DNA from: Azolla caroliniana
Lineage: Eukaryota > Polypodiophyta
DNA: 64,000 bases
Direction of reading: 5' to 3'
Assembly (NCBI GenBank): GCA_043228905.1
Contig: JBHGNT010000004.1
Location: forward strand, 20,212,001 to 20,276,000
Made by a program: the position numbers and the translations under genes. This document shows, in pieces, positions 33,323-46,176 of the stretch; position 1 is the first letter of the stretch, and every line of letters starts with the position of its first letter. The notes beneath the pieces were generated by a model. The model saw nothing but the letters and a program-made list of their open reading frames with translations, made no database searches and was not told the DNA's origin.

Positions 33323-35518
33323 TTAGATATGCATAAAATAGCCATCAATGTTGATCCAGCTCTGACCTGAAACGTCTTTTCCTTGTACTTCTGCATACAT
33401 TTCTTGAATTTCCTTTGCTTTCTCCCACATATGAGCATCTGCATAGATATTATACATCAAAATATATGGTGTTTGGTGCTTCCTATCTGATCTTATAGCA
33501 TCTTCAAATATATGTCTCCCAAGCTTGATATTGCCCCATATTCTACAAGCATTCAATATGGTGCAACATGTTGAAATATCAGATTTAAATGGCATGCCTT
33601 TGAGGATCAGAATAGCTTCATCAAGCCTGCCAGCTCGGCCCAATAGATCAACCATACAATTCAAGTGCTTAATTGTTATTGAATTTGCATTAGCTTTGCT
33701 CATAGACTCAAAGTATTTCCAGCCTTTGTCAACTAAGCCTACATGGCTGCAACTATTAAGAACACTAAGGAAAGTTGCCTCATCAGGCTGTAAGCCTTCA
33801 TCTTGCATTCTTTCATATGTGCTAAAAACAGATTCAACCTCACCCTGACGTGTATACCCAGTTATCATTGCACTCCATGCAACAAGGTCCTTACTTAGCA
33901 TAGAATCAAACACCTCTTGCGCCTCTATCATACCCCCACATTTTCCGTACATATCAATGAGAGCTGTCGCCACAACTATTTCAGATTCATTGAAAACTTC
34001 TCTATAAACTTGGGAATGGATCCGTTTTCCATTTTGAAGAGTTGTAGCATTTCCAAATGCTTTGAGAACACTTGCAAAGGTCATAACATCAGGAAGTTGA
34101 CCTTTTTCTTGCATTTGAAGGTAGAGATTGAAAGCCCTTTCATTTTTCTCTTGATTCGCAACACCCAAGATCACTGCATTCCATGAGAATTCGTTTGGAT
34201 TGATACCCTCCAACTGCATCTCTTCAAACAAATCCAACGCTTCTTCATGGAGACCAAGGTCAGCATAACCAGCTATCAGTGCACTCCAAGAGACTACATC
34301 TCTCACAGCTAGACCGTCAAATACTACATGTGCTTCAATGACTGATCCACATTTTGCATACATATCCAATAAAGTGTTACCAATGAATAAAGCTTTCTCA
34401 AACCCCATAGCTATAATGTGATTATGCATTTCATGGCCTTGTTGTAAGGATACCATATTAGCACATGCCCTCAAGCTGCAAATAAATGTGACTGCATTGG
34501 GTGAAACGCCATCCAATTGCATGTTTTTTAGGCAGGACAGAGCTTTCTCATTAAGCCCTTGCTCAACATAACATGAAACCAACACTGTCCAAGAGACTAC
34601 ATCTCGATAATTTAAACTGTTGAAAACACTTTGCGCTTCTACATGTGAGCCACATTTCCCATACATATCTAGCAACGTGTTTCCATGCAAACAATTTCTT
34701 TCTAACCCAAGCTTGATAACCTCAGTATGCAATTCCAAGCCATTTTCAATGTCTCTGGAGCTTCCACAAGCTTTCAAACACATAAGGTAAGTGACTGGAT
34801 TTGGCAGTATACCCTTCATTTGCATTTCTCCTAAACACTCAACTGACTCCTTTGAAAGACCCTTTTCTGCGTATCCTGTCAGAAGAGCATTCCATGATAC
34901 CACATCTTGAATTGGTATCTTATCAAACACCCTTTGAGATTCTTCCAAAGAACCACATTTAGCATACATATCTACCAAAGCATTTCCAAGAAAAAGGTCA
35001 CCATCTAGCTTCCATTTCATTATGTCTCTTTCTATTTCATAGCCTCTCTCTAGAGATTTGATCCTCGCACATGCTTTTAAGAGGGCTAGAAATGTATACT
35101 TGCTTGGATGCACATGACCATTCATCATTCTCTTATACAACTCAAACGCATGCTGGAATTTCTTATCTTCAATATACCCCTGTAGAAGAGCAGTCCAAGA
35201 AGGTTCTTCTTGATATTCTAACTTGTTAAATGCTTGCTGTGCCATATCTAAGCCTTTACAATCTATAAACATAACAACAATAGAGTTTCCAAGTATTTCA
35301 TGATCATCCATGCCATTATTGCATATGCTCACATGCAATGCTTTGGCAAGATGTAGAGATTTCTTTCCTCTACATATCTTCACAATATATGCAAAATTCT
35401 CAGGCAACGGTGGCTCTCTCGAGATTCTAGAGAGTGCTCTTTCCAGTTCTTTATCTTCATGGAATTGATCGGAGAAAATAGGGCATGCTTTTGCTGCAGA
35501 GAATGGAACAGAACTCAT
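33323..35518 (-). CDS. PLS-class pentatricopeptide repeat protein with E-type C terminus (731 aa, intronless)
   Basis: Tandem PPR motifs fill most of the protein. Recurrent blocks such as GNALVDMYAKCGSLEESQRV, DVVSWNALLTGYAEKG and LPNPVTYLMCLKACG give the alternating P, L and S pattern. The end (TCCTILNACRIWGNIKLGR, then YILMYNIYADAHMWEKAKEI, then GQSWINIDG) matches E domains, and the protein stops before any DYW deaminase region. Such proteins bind specific organellar RNAs and often guide C-to-U editing. Without DYW it would need a partner deaminase or act otherwise. Organelle import is expected from the family; the N terminus (MSSVPFSAAKACPIF) is not a clear transit peptide by eye. The single uninterrupted 2.2-kb frame argues for an intact gene. 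Confidence 0.95.
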   Translation of the reverse strand: MSSVPFSAAKACPIFSDQFHEDKELERALSRISREPPLPENFAYIVKICRGKKSLHLAKALHVSICNNGMDDHEILGNSIVVMFIDCKGLDMAQQAFNKLEYQEEPSWTALLQGYIEDKKFQHAFELYKRMMNGHVHPSKYTFLALLKACARIKSLERGYEIERDIMKWKLDGDLFLGNALVDMYAKCGSLEESQRVFDKIPIQDVVSWNALLTGYAEKGLSKESVECLGEMQMKGILPNPVTYLMCLKACGSSRDIENGLELHTEVIKLGLERNCLHGNTLLDMYGKCGSHVEAQSVFNSLNYRDVVSWTVLVSCYVEQGLNEKALSCLKNMQLDGVSPNAVTFICSLRACANMVSLQQGHEMHNHIIAMGFEKALFIGNTLLDMYAKCGSVIEAHVVFDGLAVRDVVSWSALIAGYADLGLHEEALDLFEEMQLEGINPNEFSWNAVILGVANQEKNERAFNLYLQMQEKGQLPDVMTFASVLKAFGNATTLQNGKRIHSQVYREVFNESEIVVATALIDMYGKCGGMIEAQEVFDSMLSKDLVAWSAMITGYTRQGEVESVFSTYERMQDEGLQPDEATFLSVLNSCSHVGLVDKGWKYFESMSKANANSITIKHLNCMVDLLGRAGRLDEAILILKGMPFKSDISTCCTILNACRIWGNIKLGRHIFEDAIRSDRKHQTPYILMYNIYADAHMWEKAKEIQEMYAEVQGKDVSGQSWINIDGYFMHI

Positions 35519-38500
35519 CCCTCTGATTGATCAACACAACCATAGACAGCCCAAAACCCTAGGAGAAACCATAACCTATCATATACATATATCATATATG
35601 TATAGCTGTGTTTATACTCTCTCAATCTCTCTCATATTCATTGATCAGAAATACTTTCTTCCTCTTTCTCACTTTCTTTCATTTCTCTATCATTCATTTG
35701 ATTCTCTCCTCTTAACTAGAAAAACTTTAACAATGAATTGGATTGATTGTGTCCATTGGCCTTTGGATATATCCACAAGATGATAATCCATGTTGATCTG
35801 AGTGACATGAGACCATTGTCCGGGATGAATGGATTCAATGGCCGTACTACTACCTATGCTTAGCCTCCTCTTACAACATGTCCAATATTTCTAAGTCTCG
35901 GAATCCAAATTGTTCAGTCCTGACGATGTTTTCAATTGGCCATCTAGACGATCTGAATTCGGTTCTTTAGTTCAACAAAAGATAGTTGGAATCGTTGGAA
36001 AATGGCTCGGTTCAAAAGCATAAACAATATGTCATGAGAATCGCCCCCAAGTTCGAGCCCACTTGTCTTTTCCTTAGCTGGAATCATTCACACCATGAAG
36101 AACCATGGGAAGAAAGGAAATTGTCATAATATATTTGTCTCAATGCAAGGGAAGAGTTTTATTATCATCAAATCTTAGGATTTTAGGTGCTAGCCTCAAA
36201 ACATTGAGTATTAGGTTATAAGGGTTACCGATTATAGAATCTTGTTGTAACAAAGAGAAACTATATGTCTTGCATATCGTGTTCTTTTTTCAACCATTGT
36301 GAATGATGACCCCTATGAATGAGTTGTGGCTCAAAGTACAATCTCTTTCTTAGCTATTGCAAGGAGGCGTATACCTTTATGAAGTCAAGTAGTTGGAGTA
36401 TAACTTTTGAGTATTTTTTATATATTCAACTAGGATGATAGGAAGAAGAAAGGAAATCGTGAGTGGTCTCTTGGTTAAGTTGGATAAATGTTATCATGAT
36501 TGAGTTAAGCCTCATCGATGAATTTAAATTGACCAGTATGGTTCTAGACTAGCAAACACTATGTTCTATTTGCAATGGTTCATACAAGGAATAACATTCT
36601 CCAAAACAAAGACCGAGTAAATGTATATATGATATACATGACATGCATAAAAGTTTTACGTTCACACTTTTTTTGGGTGCCAATCATTCTCATGTCCATT
36701 AGAAAAAGAATTAGATGTAAAGGAGTTCTCTTTGGATCGTGCTCTACAAAATAAGAGCACAAAATAAGCTTACACCCTTCGAAATTACTTATGTGAGAGG
36801 TGAAAGAACGTCTTGTTGATGGGGACCAAGTCAACTTTATGCATAATGATTATGCTTCCTTGTGCAAACCAAGGAAATGTCAAAGTGCGAAATATCTTTT
36901 CGATATAGGCAAGAGCACCTAGACCTTTATGATGCAAAGATAGCTTTTCAACACATGCATCAAGAGAATGAGCTAGTTTTTCCTTGTCTCAATGAGTTTC
37001 CTCTTTCCAACTACAACAGACATGTCCCCTAAGAAAGAGTTTGTCGAAGCTCTAAGAAACCTTACTTGTCTGAGCCTATACAATTTCGTAAATATTATAG
37101 AATAGCTCCTACTAAATCTTCCTCCCACCTTCTTGATTCGTACATTGAACTATTTTATAATTTTTTCCAACCATGTTGATAACAAGCATAAACAAATGTT
37201 TATACTAGTATCATATGCAATGTTCATTCTAACATGTCATTAATGCAACTACATTTCCTTTTTGTAATAAATAATGTCTAGGCACAACCAAAAATATGGT
37301 TAGCACCTTCCAATTACATTTGTTTGGAATAGTTAAAATACACGGGACCAAAATCGCAAGTTTTGCTCAAGGACTATACATTTTAATCCAATCTATTTGT
37401 ACCCCTCAAACTAGAGCATGATTCATCAATGTGTTTTGACTCTTTATTATGTTATTTGTACCTCCTAGAAGCCTCCATGACAACTCCTAAGAATCCATTA
37501 TTGTTAGCCTTATCCATATATATATATCCAAAGCTTAATCAAAGGGGCATGCAAAACACAAAATAACAATTATTTCATGACATACACAAGTTTCAATTTC
37601 ACTCAGAGAATATAATCATAACTTTGGCCCTCACTTGTACAAATATAATCACTCTCATTCATATCCTCGATTAATGTGGCAAAAGGCTTATTGGCAAGGA
37701 GCTTGATTCTCCTCCCATTCTTGACTAGTCCACACCAAGCTCCCCTAAGCTCGAAGTCCTGCAATATGATTGTAAAATTGGATGTGTCATTTGAGCCAAA
37801 GTGCTTGCAAATACACTTCAATCAATACTTAGCATCAAAGTGTCAAGTCCCAGTAAATGGATAATTATAATAGTTTGATTTTGATCCACAATGGAATCAA
37901 TCTAAAACAATAATAAAGATACAATTCACAACTTTGACTATCATTTGAACATAAGTTATAGCCTCTCTAAATCATAATTCATGTGCTCCCAATCATTAGA
38001 CATTACATACACCGTCTTAAAATCTTAATCTAAATGATTATTTGGGTTGTTTAATTACAATTCATTATCAAATCAATTTAATAATAATGATGCAAAAATC
38101 ATTGTCTTTAGGGTTCACATTGTTGTCCTATGTGGGTTCATGTTGTTATCCTATGTTGGTTCAAATTGTCATCATAAATGGATTTGCATTTATCCTATTT
38201 TATTGTAATCCCTATGTTGATGATCCTAATGCTACTAGGTGATTTATTATAATCCATATTGTGGAAAGCTAACCCATGATAAAAAATCAATCCAAGATTA
38301 ACAGTGAAATTCAAAGCCACGACCTTTATGAATAATCATACATAATGTCTCTCAACATTTAAATAATTGGACTAGAAAGACCACGATCTTCCTAAAACAC
38401 AATCCATGTTTTCTTTCTATATATAATTTGATTAGACTATTATGTCCTCTATTAAATCACTATTTTCTTGAAGTGACCATCCATCTCTAAAATCATTAGA

Positions 38501-40030
38501 TTAGACCCAAAATTGGATCTTACAATTCCATTTTGTATCTCTAGATAATTAGAGCAGTCATGTCAAAACTTGCATCCATATTGTGTCTATAGATCATAAG
38601 ACTAGGCCATGCCAATACTTGCATCCATAGCGTGCCCCTAAATGATTAGACTACACCACCATGCCAACACTTAATTCATCCATGTCGATTGCCTTCTAAA
38701 TAATTAGTTGAGATCACGTTGGCACTAAAATCATCCATGTTGGTTATCACTCTAAATTATTACTATCTTGTTGACTCTTACAAAGTTGCTAGAGTGAACT
38801 CCAACCTCATTGAAAAGTCGTTGACCTAGATCCCTAAATCACATAATTTGTAACGAGACTCCGACCAATATCTCTAAACAAATTCGCACTAGCCATGTCT
38901 TGTCTTCACTAACTAAAGAACAATCATTTGGACTTTAGACCCACACCAATGTCTAAATAAAATACCATCCAAGCAACACTTGCACAAATAATTCAGACTA
39001 GTCACTAGACCACTTGGAACAACCTTAGATAAAAACATCGCTATCTAGTTCCTATCTAGCAAGACTAATATTTCGAGATTCGAGCCCACAACTCATGATA
39101 TAGGACTACAAGAAAACCAAATAGAGATATTATTATTCTTTCTTCTCTGTACATATCTAAGTCCATTCAACCATTCCATGTTGGCTTACAAAATTCCATT
39201 TGAGTGCTATTATATCTTATTATATTAGCATTAACACTTCAAGTCTTTAATACACCTGCCTTTTTTAGTCCCTATGTATTTATTGCCTATCAGTTCTAAA
39301 CTCTTTACTCCCACAAACATGCATAAACACACCTACATGTATACATGGACACACTTTTACATATTTATGCGTAGACTTAATCACAAAACCACAAATATTG
39401 GTCAACGTGGCAAAAAAACCACTCAAGAAACTGAGATAAGAAACACATAAAACTTGAGAAATCAATTGTTTTCTATTTGAGTATGTACTCCACAATAGAT
39501 TCAATATGATCTTATTCATCCTTGCAAACATAATTTTGAGTCTGCTTTTACTAGTCGAACCAATATTCATAGTTTCTTGGTCGTGAGAATAATAGTTTTT
39601 GTTGATGAAATCGAAGTATTGTGTTAGAGGGGAGAGCCAATCATTTGAGTGTTGTTGTATTCATGATATATGATGGCACCTTGTCTTGGAGATGACTATA
39701 CGTTTTATAGTGTACATACATGTGGGCCACCACATATTTGCCCAAACAACTTCTAGGGCTATGGTGGGAAGCCTACGGATTTGAAAATGACTAGAACCCT
39801 CTTTTGTCCATGTACTTTCATAGTTACTTTGGCTAGTTCCAACCTCTTCCATATGTATATGTGTCTTTATTGTGAGAGTTGATGTCGGAAAAAAATATCA
39901 AAAAAGAATAAGTTATAAAGTCAATGGAATCTACATATGCAAGGCATTACTAAAGAAACTATTAAATCACATCAAATTGGTGAATTGATTTGAAGCATAC
40001 ACAAACAATGTGAGTGACCCTAATGAGACA
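35519..40030. other. AT-rich intergenic spacer, left part
   Basis: The first few hundred bases upstream of the PPR start contain an aaaccctag telo-box-like motif near 35552-35562 and CT-rich tracts near 35617-35710. No other gene or repeat of note is visible. Confidence 0.55.
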
Positions 40031-40310
40031 CTAAATTGTGATGGTGTACAAAAATACTTGCTAGATTGTGATGGTGTACAAACATCTCGTACAAAAATAC
40101 TTGCTAGATTGTGATGGTGTACAAACATCTCGTACAAAAATACTTGCTAGATTGTGATGGTGTACAAACTTCTTGTACAAAAATATATGCTAAAACGTGA
40201 TATCTTATGCATAGATTTATATTAAATTGTGATGTCGTACAAACCCCTTGTACTAAAAAATATGCTAAGATTGTGATGATATAGAAACACCTTGTACACA
40301 TACATATATT
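40031..40310. repeat. 43-bp tandem repeat with decaying copies
   Basis: Units starting ttgctagattgtgatggtg lie at 40058, 40101 and 40144 at exact 43-bp spacing. Weaker copies continue on both sides (about 40031-40057 and 40187-40310). Confidence 0.92.
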
Positions 40311-42927
40311 GATAGTTACTTAAATGAAGAGAGAGGGAAGATCTCATAGACAAAGAGGGATTGGTATAGATCAACCAAGGAAAACCAAAATTTTCACAAC
40401 CCTTGTCATTACAAGAATTCAAGAAAGAAACAACCAAGTTAATATCCTATTTGTCAATGAACAAGTAGAGAAATGACTAGGCTAGGTATAAGTTGGTGAT
40501 ATGGTATACTTAGATATTATGTTATGAAGCTACTATTGTATGTGGATGATACCATGTTATTGGACAGAATGACACATGGTATATTAAAGATTCTATATGC
40601 ATTGGATGGCATAATATAAAAGTGTCACGGTGATTTAACAAGAAACCAATTCATGAGACCAACAATGGAGTACGTATAGGTTGGTGGTTGTGATCCTTTT
40701 GGATCGTGTGATCACAAAGTCAAACGTGAAACCTCCCTATATGGTTCTCAACCAATTCGAGCAATAAAAAGTTAAAGTAGTAGTTGTGACTTGGAATGCT
40801 AATGTGGAAGCACTCGCTACTTAGACTAACCTTTGGACTTCTTTATGGAAATTTTGTCCAAAGAGTTACATGATACATCACATGGCTAAAACATACATCA
40901 AGGGCTATATAATATGCTTACTCATAGTGGAGGTTGTTGGATGTCAATCTATCATGTGTGTGGAGTCTGTAGAACTTCTTGAGCACATCCCAAAATGGAT
41001 GTAATAACGAAGCATTGTTGATGAGGTTGTCGATTCTATACTTGTCATCTTGAAATGTTTTGGGATAGAAGGAGGGTCTCACTTGCAAGTTAATATAATG
41101 ACGTTGCAACAATACCATACACATGTGTTGGAATTTGAGAGATGAAGTCACCTTTTTTTATGAGGTTGTGAATGGCATATTGGAAACAAGGATAATGCGA
41201 CGAACATTTTTGGAAAATTCTCTTTTTTTTTGCCATATCTCTAAAGTGGCATTCTATTATTCTAAGAACTCTACTTTGAAAAGTTATTGCAAAATCCCTA
41301 GTTATGGATGAAAATTTTGCCTCGAATATTGATTATAATGATATCATATGATGGAGTATGCTCATAAAAATAGTTCAATCTTTCTTTTGGAACATAACTA
41401 TACATTTATTATATCGTGCTCTTCCTATTGTAAGAAAAATTGAATGAGATCTGAATATTCATGCACAATGCTCCTCGTACAAGAATGCCACCATAATTGT
41501 TATCTAAATTGGATCACTTCTTCTAGTATGTACTTTGATTGGCACCCATGATGTTGTTTGAAGTGGGAAGCTATTCACATGGTCGTGGCCTATCAAGCGA
41601 CAAATTAACCCCAAATTACTTTACTTTCTCTTCCTATCATGTCATCCATCCATACCTTCTTATGTTCACATAAAGGTGGCAATAATATCAGGATTTTACG
41701 CATAAGTGACATATGTCCCAATATGATTTGCTCTCTTGAAACTTCTATTGAATAAACACACATTCTCAAGGCGCAAGAATAGGTGAAAAATGAACCAAAA
41801 AATTTACTTTGAGAAATTTATAAGATACTCCTTGGTAGTGACCACATGGCCCATGTAACGTGCTTCTTTGCTAAAAATGTTTAAATTGTGGTTGCTTCGT
41901 GTAACTTGCTATATGTCAAGTTCCTTAGAAGGTAGCAACTATATTATTCACCTAGTTAATGCAATTAGGACATATATTGTAAACAAGGTAATCAGTGATT
42001 TACTTCATATCGAATTGATTGTTACGTTTTTTATTGACAAACCTTGTTAAAATACTATAAAATATATTAGAGCTCAATTGTACTCCCATTTGTAGTTCTA
42101 CGTCAAATTGTTGGAACTGTTTCTTTTCAAAGTAATTAAGTTTCACATGAAATTGTATCCAATAATACTTTTCTTAGAGCTCATTAAAACATATGATCGA
42201 AACATAAAGCTTGGTTGACAAAGCGGATACATTTATGCGTCAAACGTACAAAGCTGATAACAAGAGATGGAAAGTTGGCAAAAAGCTTTATGTTGGGAGC
42301 AAGTTCAATGAATGATTGAACATGGCATAGTTTTCGGTATTCCTTTGTTTGGAAATGATTTGGTTCACTCATATGCCCTCTTGTAAGCCTAGCCTATTAC
42401 CCCTATTGTCCTTACTGTTTTGCAAGAAATGAGTTACCAAGCACCATACCCCTTTTCTTGTGCTTTTTGAATGTGGCCTAAGTTTGGCAACCCGTGAGGG
42501 ATTCGTTGCCATTTGATAACACCAGAAGGATGTCAGTAACTAGAGAGCGACTGCCATGTCAAAGCACCAAGCTAACTAATTCCATGCCATATGAGTGGAT
42601 AGGAGGGCGTATGCCAATTGTTTCCATGTCGTACAAGATTTGGGGCCTATAGTTTTGATGAGTGAGCAAATTATTCACAGAATAAAAGAATGAGAGAAAC
42701 ATGCTTGTGGGTTTGATTGAAATGAGAAGGCGGGTGCGTGGGGGATAGGTCTCAGGAGTCGAGAATTAGAGCATGGGCTAATTAATAATGAATGAATCTC
42801 AATGCATTGCCTTTCGAGATATTACAAGTTACAACAAAAACACGAGAGTTGGAGATGACGAGATAGATTTGGAGAGAGAGAAAGAGATGAGTAATGTATT
42901 TATATAATGTATGTATAACACACCCAC
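40311..42927. other. AT-rich intergenic spacer
   Basis: No supported feature. Short open frames show no recognisable domain. Confidence 0.55.
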
Positions 42928-43024
42928 ACACATACATACATACATACATACATACATACATACATACATACATACATACATACATACATACATACATACA
43001 TACATACATACATACATACATGTA
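42928..43024. repeat. (ACAT)n microsatellite
   Basis: About 23 tetranucleotide units without interruption. Long open frames through this stretch on both strands are artefacts of a repeat without stop codons. Confidence 0.97.
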
Positions 43025-43499
43025 TGTACATGGGGCGAAGTGAAAGGGTATGTTTTTTTTAGCTCAACGGCTTTATGTTAATTTTATTATCTTTAAAAAT
43101 AAATATTGAATTATATTCATTTATTTAAGAGCCAGCCCCATCTCCCACCCCTCGAAAAATACAAATACAAATACATAAACACACAAAAAAGAAAAAAAGA
43201 AAAAACGAAAAAAAGAAAAAACTCTACATTACATACATACTTTGGGAATTGGGAGTTCAAAACAAAAACAATTTAGACCAAAAAAGAAGAACAGGAAGAA
43301 GAAAGGGTGGGTGGGGGGGGTTATTTTGGAATTTACAAATCTAGTCTTACCACCTCTTTATACATATGTATACACATATATGTATATACATATACATATA
43401 CATACAGAAAAGACAAAAAGATCACAAAAAAACATAAGTGTAAATTACGTTAGAGCAATTGAATGAAATGAAATGAAGTGATATGACTGACTGAGTCCT

Positions 43500-43502
43500 G
43501 AC

Positions 43503-43546
<44 letters not shown>

Positions 43547-43566
43547 TATGTATGTATGTATGTATA
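43500..43566. repeat. Compound (GT)n(GA)n(TATG)n microsatellite
   Basis: Adjacent pure runs of GT, GA and TATG, seen directly. Similar shorter runs recur at 43633-43650, 43704-43725, 43749-43778 and 43941-43968. Confidence 0.95.
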
Positions 43567-43746
43567 ATGTATGTATGTATTGAAATAGATGGAGAGAGAG
43601 CATAATTAAAGCAAATCACTCACTCACTCACTGTGTGTGTGTGTGTGTTTGTGTTTGGATCATTGATCAATATCATGTACTAATAATTACTAACTTCTGA
43701 TATACATACATACATACATACATACTACTGTATATTTATGACCCAA

Positions 43747-43778
<32 letters not shown>

Positions 43779-44393
43779 CTCTATGGTATGTATGTATGTA
43801 TCAGTATGTATGATTTGTAGATATGGGTATTTTGGGGAGGGGGGGAGAGGGTGTGTGGAATGGTCCACATTAACAATCAATCAGTCCATCAATCCTGCCA
43901 TCTCCCGATCTCTCTCTCCCATCTCTTACTTATAAAGTTATATGTATGTATGTATGTATGTATGTATCGCCCCCCTCTTCCTCCATGCTTTTTTTTCTAT
44001 TATCTATCTCTGTCTATGTATGCCACAATCAAATCAATCGAAATCCATTCCTTTTACTTTTTTCTTTTTGTTTGTACATATTGGATACATGCAAATGATG
44101 TTGATCTGCCATCTAATAATAGAGACACACCAAATTCACATACATACATATATGAAACCCACCCACCCACACAAACATGCATACATGTGTGTCCAGCCAT
44201 TGACTACAAATGCCTTAAACCCTAAACCCTATACGGACAGACAGACAGACACACACACACATAATTATTCTTCCTTTGTGTATGTCCAATGTTCATACAG
44301 TCAATCCTTGCAGATGTCCTAAATCATAGTTACATACGGATAATATGTGCGTTCTGCATCATAATAGACACATGAAATGCTTATTGATTCTAT

Positions 44394-44458
44394 TACACAC
44401 ACACACATACATACATACATACATACATACATACATACATACATACATACATACATAC
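44394..44458. repeat. (ACAT)n microsatellite, second tract
   Basis: A CA run merges into about 14 ACAT units, then TACTA repeats to 44483. More simple sequence follows at 44667-44690 (CTGA) and 45056-45095 (AGT, AGG). Confidence 0.95.
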
Positions 44459-44483
44459 TATACTATACTATCCTATACTATAC

Positions 44484-46176
44484 TTACTCTTTCGAGGTTG
44501 CCAATTTGGACATGATGAATATGTAACTAAGTACATTACTATGCTATGCATATGATGGTTTGGCCATAGGGACATTACATTATATTGCATACATACATAG
44601 ATAGATAGTCTTGATGTTTTTCTTGAAGGGAGGGGGGGGGATAGGGTTAAGCATATATACATTCTGACTGGCTGACTGACTGACTGACTGACTGAATTGA
44701 CGTCTATGATTCATTTAATGAATGGTGTTTTCCTGCAGTTGCTGCCACTGATACTGTAAGCTTTGGCTTCTCCACTTACATGACATGCATATATGCAGAT
44801 GCAGTTACAGCCATGGCTACATAATAATCCCTCCAACATCAGTCAATCCTTAACAAACAAACAAGCATTCATACGCATACATATGAAAAACATACATAAA
44901 TGCTATATACATATGCATAACAGACTGTACATACATTTGTATGTATGTATATATGTATGAATGTATGAAGGCGTATACATTTGGAATAACGAGTACATTT
45001 AAGTATATACATACACATACATAAGAAAGGCTAGGTAGCTAGGTAGCCAGAGTATGTAGTAGTAGTAGTAGCAGTAGGAGGAGGAGGAGGAGGAGGCTCA
45101 TTGATTGCCTTTTTTGTCATCAAATTGCTGAATCACATAGAAAACCCCCTTTCTGAATCCTCCCCCTCTGTCTGTATCTCTGTGTCTTATTGATTATAGT
45201 TAATAAGCTCTCGATCAAGCATCTGTTATTTGTTCACAACAGAACAGAGAACCAACCAATCTACTTTTAATTTTTAGAAAGAATCATTACTATTATTAGT
45301 CTTAATCTTATGTAGAAAGAAGCCTGAAGTAGAAATAGAAGCAGTAGTAGTAAGAAGAGGAGTAGTACTCTCTGTGCGGTTCACTCTATACCAATTATTA
45401 TGTATGCATACCTGCAGAATAGGTCTTTCATTAATGTTCTCCTCCCCTCTCATCATCATTATCATTGATTATCATCATCACTACTGTTTGCAGCATTCTG
45501 TCTGTCTGTCTCTCCCCTTTTCTTTTTTGTTTGGGAAATAATGAGCTGAATGTTTAAACTATGAATTAAGTAGCCTCTTCTTACACCTCTCTTTCTCTTT
45601 CTCTTTTTCTCTCTCTCCTCCTCAATTTGATGTTTGGGTTGATTCAAATCAAATCCTACTTCAAATACAATCAGCTAATAACCTAACTAGGGTTCAAACA
45701 TAAAGAGCCTTACAATGCATTCTTTGATATATTATGCTGCATTTTTGTAGTCTTTTGTTCTTGTATACTACTAGAGTTGGTTATGTCAAGAGGATGATGA
45801 CCCAAAAGGGAATGAGTACATTCTTGAAATAGGCTTATATCATCTGTACTAATTGTTTAGCACACAGTATATAGAGTAAGCAAAAGAATTTGCAGAATGC
45901 AAAATAAACTACTGGTTCATGCATTGAATGAATACAGAGTTCAAATGATAGAGTATGGGAACTAAAATGCCATCAAGAAATCCATAGGAACAGAGAGAGA
46001 GTCCATGGATAGTAGGAGAAATTTAGCACAAAATTCACATTAGTTGATTCATAGGATAGAATTCTTGCAAAATAGGACTCGGAAGAATTGGATTCATAGG
46101 AAAGATTAGGGTTAAAAAAGGATTGTAGAATTTGGAAAACAGAAACAGAGTTACATGAGTTAGATTCATAGCACCA
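44484..46176 (+). other. Upstream region of the RopGEF gene
   Basis: AT-rich with scattered microsatellites. The last 300 bases presumably include promoter and leader, but no TATA box could be assigned with confidence. Confidence 0.4.

Noticed and set aside
40918-41151. 77-codon minus-strand frame with protein-like look
   Set aside because: No recognisable domain, no splice-compatible neighbours, and AT-rich context. Not enough to call a gene.
42782-43021. Long MYVCMYVC-type frames
   Set aside because: These are produced solely by the (ACAT)n tract, on both strands and in several frames.
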